A stretch of DNA of 46,516 bases. It comes from an uncultured Flavobacterium sp. GTDB taxonomy: Bacteria > Bacteroidota > Bacteroidia > Flavobacteriales > Flavobacteriaceae. How positions within the stretch are numbered: position 1 is the stretch's first letter; the number at the start of each line of letters is the position of its first letter. This document shows positions 43,633-46,516 of the stretch, one piece after another. The notes beneath the pieces are model-generated. The model did no database searches. It saw only the letters and a list, made by a program, of their open reading frames with translations, and was not told where the DNA came from. The translations under genes and the position numbers were made by a program. The stretch lies in NCBI RefSeq assembly GCF_937967675.1, contig NZ_CALBSN010000162.1, positions 1-46,516 of the forward strand, given 5' to 3'.

Positions 43633-45195
43633 ATGAGTCGTTTATTACTTTTAATACTAATTGGATTTGCCGTTTCATTAACTTCTTGTAGAAACGATTT
43701 TGAATTTGAATCTAAAACAGGTGGTTTAGAATTTTCAAAAGATACGGTGTATTTGGACACTGTTTTTACTAATATTGGCTCGAGTACTTATACGTTGAAA
43801 GTGTACAATAGAAGTAGTAAAAACATTTCAATTCCATCACTTAGATTAAAAGATGGAACAGCATCAAAATACCGTTTAATGGTAGATGGAATGGCGGGGC
43901 AAGTGTTTGAAAATGTTGAAATTTTGGCAAAAGATAGTATGTATATTTTCGTTTCGGTTACTGCCGAGGTTGCCGACGCTAATCCTTCCGATTTTCTATA
44001 TACCGATAAAATTTTATTTGGAGATGAAACCAATCCGAATCATCAAAAAGTGGAGTTGGTTACTCTAATTCAAGATGCTTATTTTATTTATCCTGGAAGA
44101 GTTCAAAATCCAGATGAAACCTATACTTATGATGAATTAAATTTGGGTGTCGATGGAGATGGAAATCCTATTTCAATACGAGGTAGATTTTTGGAAGAAA
44201 CTCATCCAGTAAATGGAAACGAATTGCATTGGACTAACACCAAACCTTATGTTGTTTACGGTTATGCCGCTGTCCCATCGAATAAAACACTTGTCGTAGA
44301 TGCAGGAGCAAGAGTACATTTCCATGCCGAATCAGGATTAATTGTTGCAAATAATGCATCTATTCAAGTTAATGGTAGTCCTTCAACTACAGCAGCTTTA
44401 GAAAATGAAGTTATTTTTGAAGGCGATCGTTTAGAACCCAATTTTTCTGAAGTTCCTGGTCAATGGGGAACTATTTGGTTTTCACAAGGAAGCACAAATA
44501 ATCAAATTAAAAATTTAACTATAAAAAATGCAACTGTTGGAATGTTAGTTACCGGAAACGATGAAACTTCTACTCCTACTTTAAATATCGAAAACACACA
44601 GATTTACAATTGTTCAAATGTGGGTATTTTAGCCCGAGATGGAAATATAGAAGGAAGAAATGTTGTTATTAATAATTGTGGCCAAATTTCATTTGCAGGA
44701 AGTTATGGTGGAAGTTATGAATTTACACATAGTACATTTGCAAATTATTGGCCATCACCTAATCAATCCGCTGTATTATTGAGCAATGAAAATGATGGCA
44801 ATACACCTACCACATTATCAAAAGCAAATTTTAATAATTGCATTATTCATACTTCAAGTAATTTTGGTATTATATTGGAAAAAACAAATCAAAATTTTAA
44901 TTACAAGTTTGATAACTCATTAATAAAGTTTGCCGATTTTAGCAATCAATTTATCAACAATGAACTTTATGATTTTTCTAATATCAATTTATTTGATACT
45001 TGCTTAATTGCAAGAAGTTCGACTAACAATAATCCTGATTTTAAAGATGCTAGAAACAATAAATTGATTATAGGAGAAAACTCAGCTGCAAAAGGAACTG
45101 CAGATAACACCTACTCTACTTTTAATGATATCTTAAACAATCCAAGAAGTAATCCTTCAGATATAGGAGCTTACAATTGGACCACTTTCGATTAA
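43633..45195 (+). CDS. Right-handed beta-helix lipoprotein
   Basis: 520 residues with a lipobox (SLTSC, cysteine about 19). An N-terminal Ig-like region (about 30-150, TVFTNIGSSTYTLKVYNRS, typical of ASPM/Hydin-like beta sandwiches) is followed by a parallel beta-helix (about 225-480) with many short Asn-rich turns (NIENTQIYNCSNVGILARDG, FNNCIIHTSSNFGIIL). The DIGAYNW ending is common in such Bacteroidetes surface proteins. Likely an outer-membrane or surface lipoprotein that binds or cleaves polysaccharide; no catalytic residues can be assigned. Confidence 0.85.
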   Translation: MSRLLLLILIGFAVSLTSCRNDFEFESKTGGLEFSKDTVYLDTVFTNIGSSTYTLKVYNRSSKNISIPSLRLKDGTASKYRLMVDGMAGQVFENVEILAKDSMYIFVSVTAEVADANPSDFLYTDKILFGDETNPNHQKVELVTLIQDAYFIYPGRVQNPDETYTYDELNLGVDGDGNPISIRGRFLEETHPVNGNELHWTNTKPYVVYGYAAVPSNKTLVVDAGARVHFHAESGLIVANNASIQVNGSPSTTAALENEVIFEGDRLEPNFSEVPGQWGTIWFSQGSTNNQIKNLTIKNATVGMLVTGNDETSTPTLNIENTQIYNCSNVGILARDGNIEGRNVVINNCGQISFAGSYGGSYEFTHSTFANYWPSPNQSAVLLSNENDGNTPTTLSKANFNNCIIHTSSNFGIILEKTNQNFNYKFDNSLIKFADFSNQFINNELYDFSNINLFDTCLIARSSTNNNPDFKDARNNKLIIGENSAAKGTADNTYSTFNDILNNPRSNPSDIGAYNWTTFD

Positions 45196-45266
45196 CGAAA
45201 CAAGTGTTATTATTATTTTGATTGTTCTATTTTTTAGAATAAATTTGCAACTTCAACAACAACAAA

Positions 45267-45297
45267 ATGTACTGACAAGTCGAGACTTGTCCCTACA
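45267..45297. repeat. REP-like palindrome
   Basis: GACAAGTC-GA-GACTTGTC (45274-45291) is a perfect 8-bp inverted repeat, flanked by outer TGTA and TACA. It resembles small palindromic repeats I recall in flavobacterial intergenic DNA. It could also act as a transcriptional pause or terminator after the lipoprotein gene, although there is no T run. Confidence 0.55.
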
Positions 45298-45315
45298 AAT
45301 AAAAACACAACTACA

Positions 45316-46516
45316 ATGATTCATTTCTTCGGAAACCAATCCAACACGGTTTTTGCGGTTCAAACGCAAAACGAGATTTCATCAGAAGACATCAACAAAT
45401 TAAATTGGCTTTTTAGCAACGCACATAAAATAGAAAAATCCGTATTGTCGGATTTTTTTGTTGGACCACGTGCCGCTATGATTACGCCTTGGAGTACAAA
45501 TGCGGTAGAAATTACTCAAAACATGGGAATTTCAGGTATTATTCGTATCGAGGAATTTGAAAAAGTAGCTGCCGATTTTAATGATTTCGATCCAATGCTT
45601 TCACAAAAGTATTCGGAGTTAAATCAAGAAATATATACGATTAATATCCAACCAGAACCAATTTTAGATATTGAGGATATTGACGCATACAATAAATCAG
45701 AAGGTTTAGCATTAAGTCAAGAAGAAGTGGACTATTTGAATAATCTATCCACTAAATTAGGAAGAAAATTAACTGATTCTGAAATTTTTGCTTTCTCACA
45801 AGCGAATTCAGAACACTGCCGTCACAAAATTTTCAACGGAACTTTTGTGATTGATGGCGAAGAAAAACCAACTTCTTTATTCAAATTAATCAAAAAAACG
45901 TCAGAAACAAATCCCAACGATATTGTTTCGGCTTACAAAGATAACGTAGCTTTTGTAAAAGGTCCGAAAGTAACACAATTTGCTCCAAAAAGCGCCGACA
46001 AACCAGATTTCTACCAAGAAAAAGAATTTGATTCGGTACTTTCTTTAAAAGCAGAAACACATAATTTCCCAACAACAGTAGAACCTTTCAATGGAGCTGC
46101 AACCGGTTCAGGAGGCGAAATTCGTGACCGTTTAGCAGGTGGACAAGGTTCGTTACCATTAGCAGGAACTGCAGTTTACATGACTTCTTACTCACGTTTA
46201 GCAGAAGAACGTCCTTGGGAAAATGGAATGAATGAAAGACCTTGGTTGTACCAAACTCCGATGGATATTTTAATTAAAGCTTCAAACGGAGCTTCAGATT
46301 TTGGAAATAAATTTGGGCAACCTTTAATTACAGGTTCTATTTTAACTTTCGAACATGAAGAAAACAATCGTAAAATTGGTTACGATAAAGTCATCATGCA
46401 AGCGGGTGGAATTGGTTATGGAAAATTAGATCAAGCAATTAAAAAGAAACCTACTGCTGGCGATAAAATCGTTATTTTAGGTGGAGAAAATTATAGAATT
46501 GGAATGGGTGGAGCTG
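45316..46516 (+). CDS. purL: Phosphoribosylformylglycinamidine synthase PurL, 5' part
   Basis: First 400 residues, cut by the window end; the full large-type enzyme is about 1200-1300 residues. It begins MIHFFGNQSNTVFAVQT at the ATG at 45316. Visible PurL features: SQANSEHCRHKIFNG (FGAM synthase linker/active region), LKAETHNFPTTVEPFNGAATGSGGEIRD (ATP and substrate site) and the glycine-rich GGIGYG segment. It makes FGAM from FGAR, ATP and glutamine in purine synthesis. An N-terminal PurS-like domain precedes, as in the single-chain form. Confidence 0.96.
   Translation, partial: MIHFFGNQSNTVFAVQTQNEISSEDINKLNWLFSNAHKIEKSVLSDFFVGPRAAMITPWSTNAVEITQNMGISGIIRIEEFEKVAADFNDFDPMLSQKYSELNQEIYTINIQPEPILDIEDIDAYNKSEGLALSQEEVDYLNNLSTKLGRKLTDSEIFAFSQANSEHCRHKIFNGTFVIDGEEKPTSLFKLIKKTSETNPNDIVSAYKDNVAFVKGPKVTQFAPKSADKPDFYQEKEFDSVLSLKAETHNFPTTVEPFNGAATGSGGEIRDRLAGGQGSLPLAGTAVYMTSYSRLAEERPWENGMNERPWLYQTPMDILIKASNGASDFGNKFGQPLITGSILTFEHEENNRKIGYDKVIMQAGGIGYGKLDQAIKKKPTAGDKIVILGGENYRIGMGGA

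Overview
The window is chromosomal DNA from a member of the Bacteroidetes, most likely Flavobacterium or a close relative. The sequence shows very AT-rich DNA, TTG-N19-TAnnTTTG promoters, few Shine-Dalgarno sites, type IX secretion (T9SS) sorting domains, PorP/SprF and OmpA proteins, a CcoN-CcoO fusion, and bacillithiol and menaquinone genes. This is inferred from gene content; no database search was possible.

Layout. 41-6657: a T9SS-type adhesin, PorP/SprF and OmpA operon. 6710-14444: housekeeping and accessory genes (CAP lipoprotein, pdxH, an ECF sigma/anti-sigma/Spy-like trio, a secreted beta-propeller, a Tyr/Arg-rich secreted protein, an RsmB-like methyltransferase, a secreted endonuclease I). 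14564-23326: a minus-strand cbb3 oxidase locus (ccoI, ccoS, ccoNO, ccoQ, ccoP, ccoG, ccoH, TauE-like), with a Crp/Fnr regulator divergent at 23437. ATGA-N6-TCAT palindromes precede ccoS, ccoI/fnr and a small membrane-protein gene. The first two sit at exactly the same distance from a -7 element. 24775-26914: rhodanese, and a marR-nitroreductase-yceI group behind twin 16-bp operators.

26997-41233 is a 14.1-kb integrated element. It is bounded by perfect 139-bp direct repeats, each holding a complete tRNA-His(GTG) gene and its terminator. A tyrosine recombinase lies just inside the left end and tandem 11-bp repeats lie just inside both ends. The right part encodes a divergent protein with family A polymerase-like motifs A and C, preceded by a long untranslated leader. 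The cargo is a collinear set of about thirteen mostly envelope genes: lipoproteins, small membrane proteins, a TPR protein, a membrane-anchored GH25 lysozyme, a trypsin-like protease lipoprotein, a lipoprotein with an Ivy-like lysozyme-inhibitor motif, and then a PP2C phosphatase. An XRE regulator is divergent from the start of this set. No relaxase, conjugation or capsid genes are seen.

41291-46516 returns to the core chromosome: bshB1, isochorismate synthase with a MenI-like thioesterase, a beta-helix lipoprotein, and the 5' part of purL, cut by the window end.
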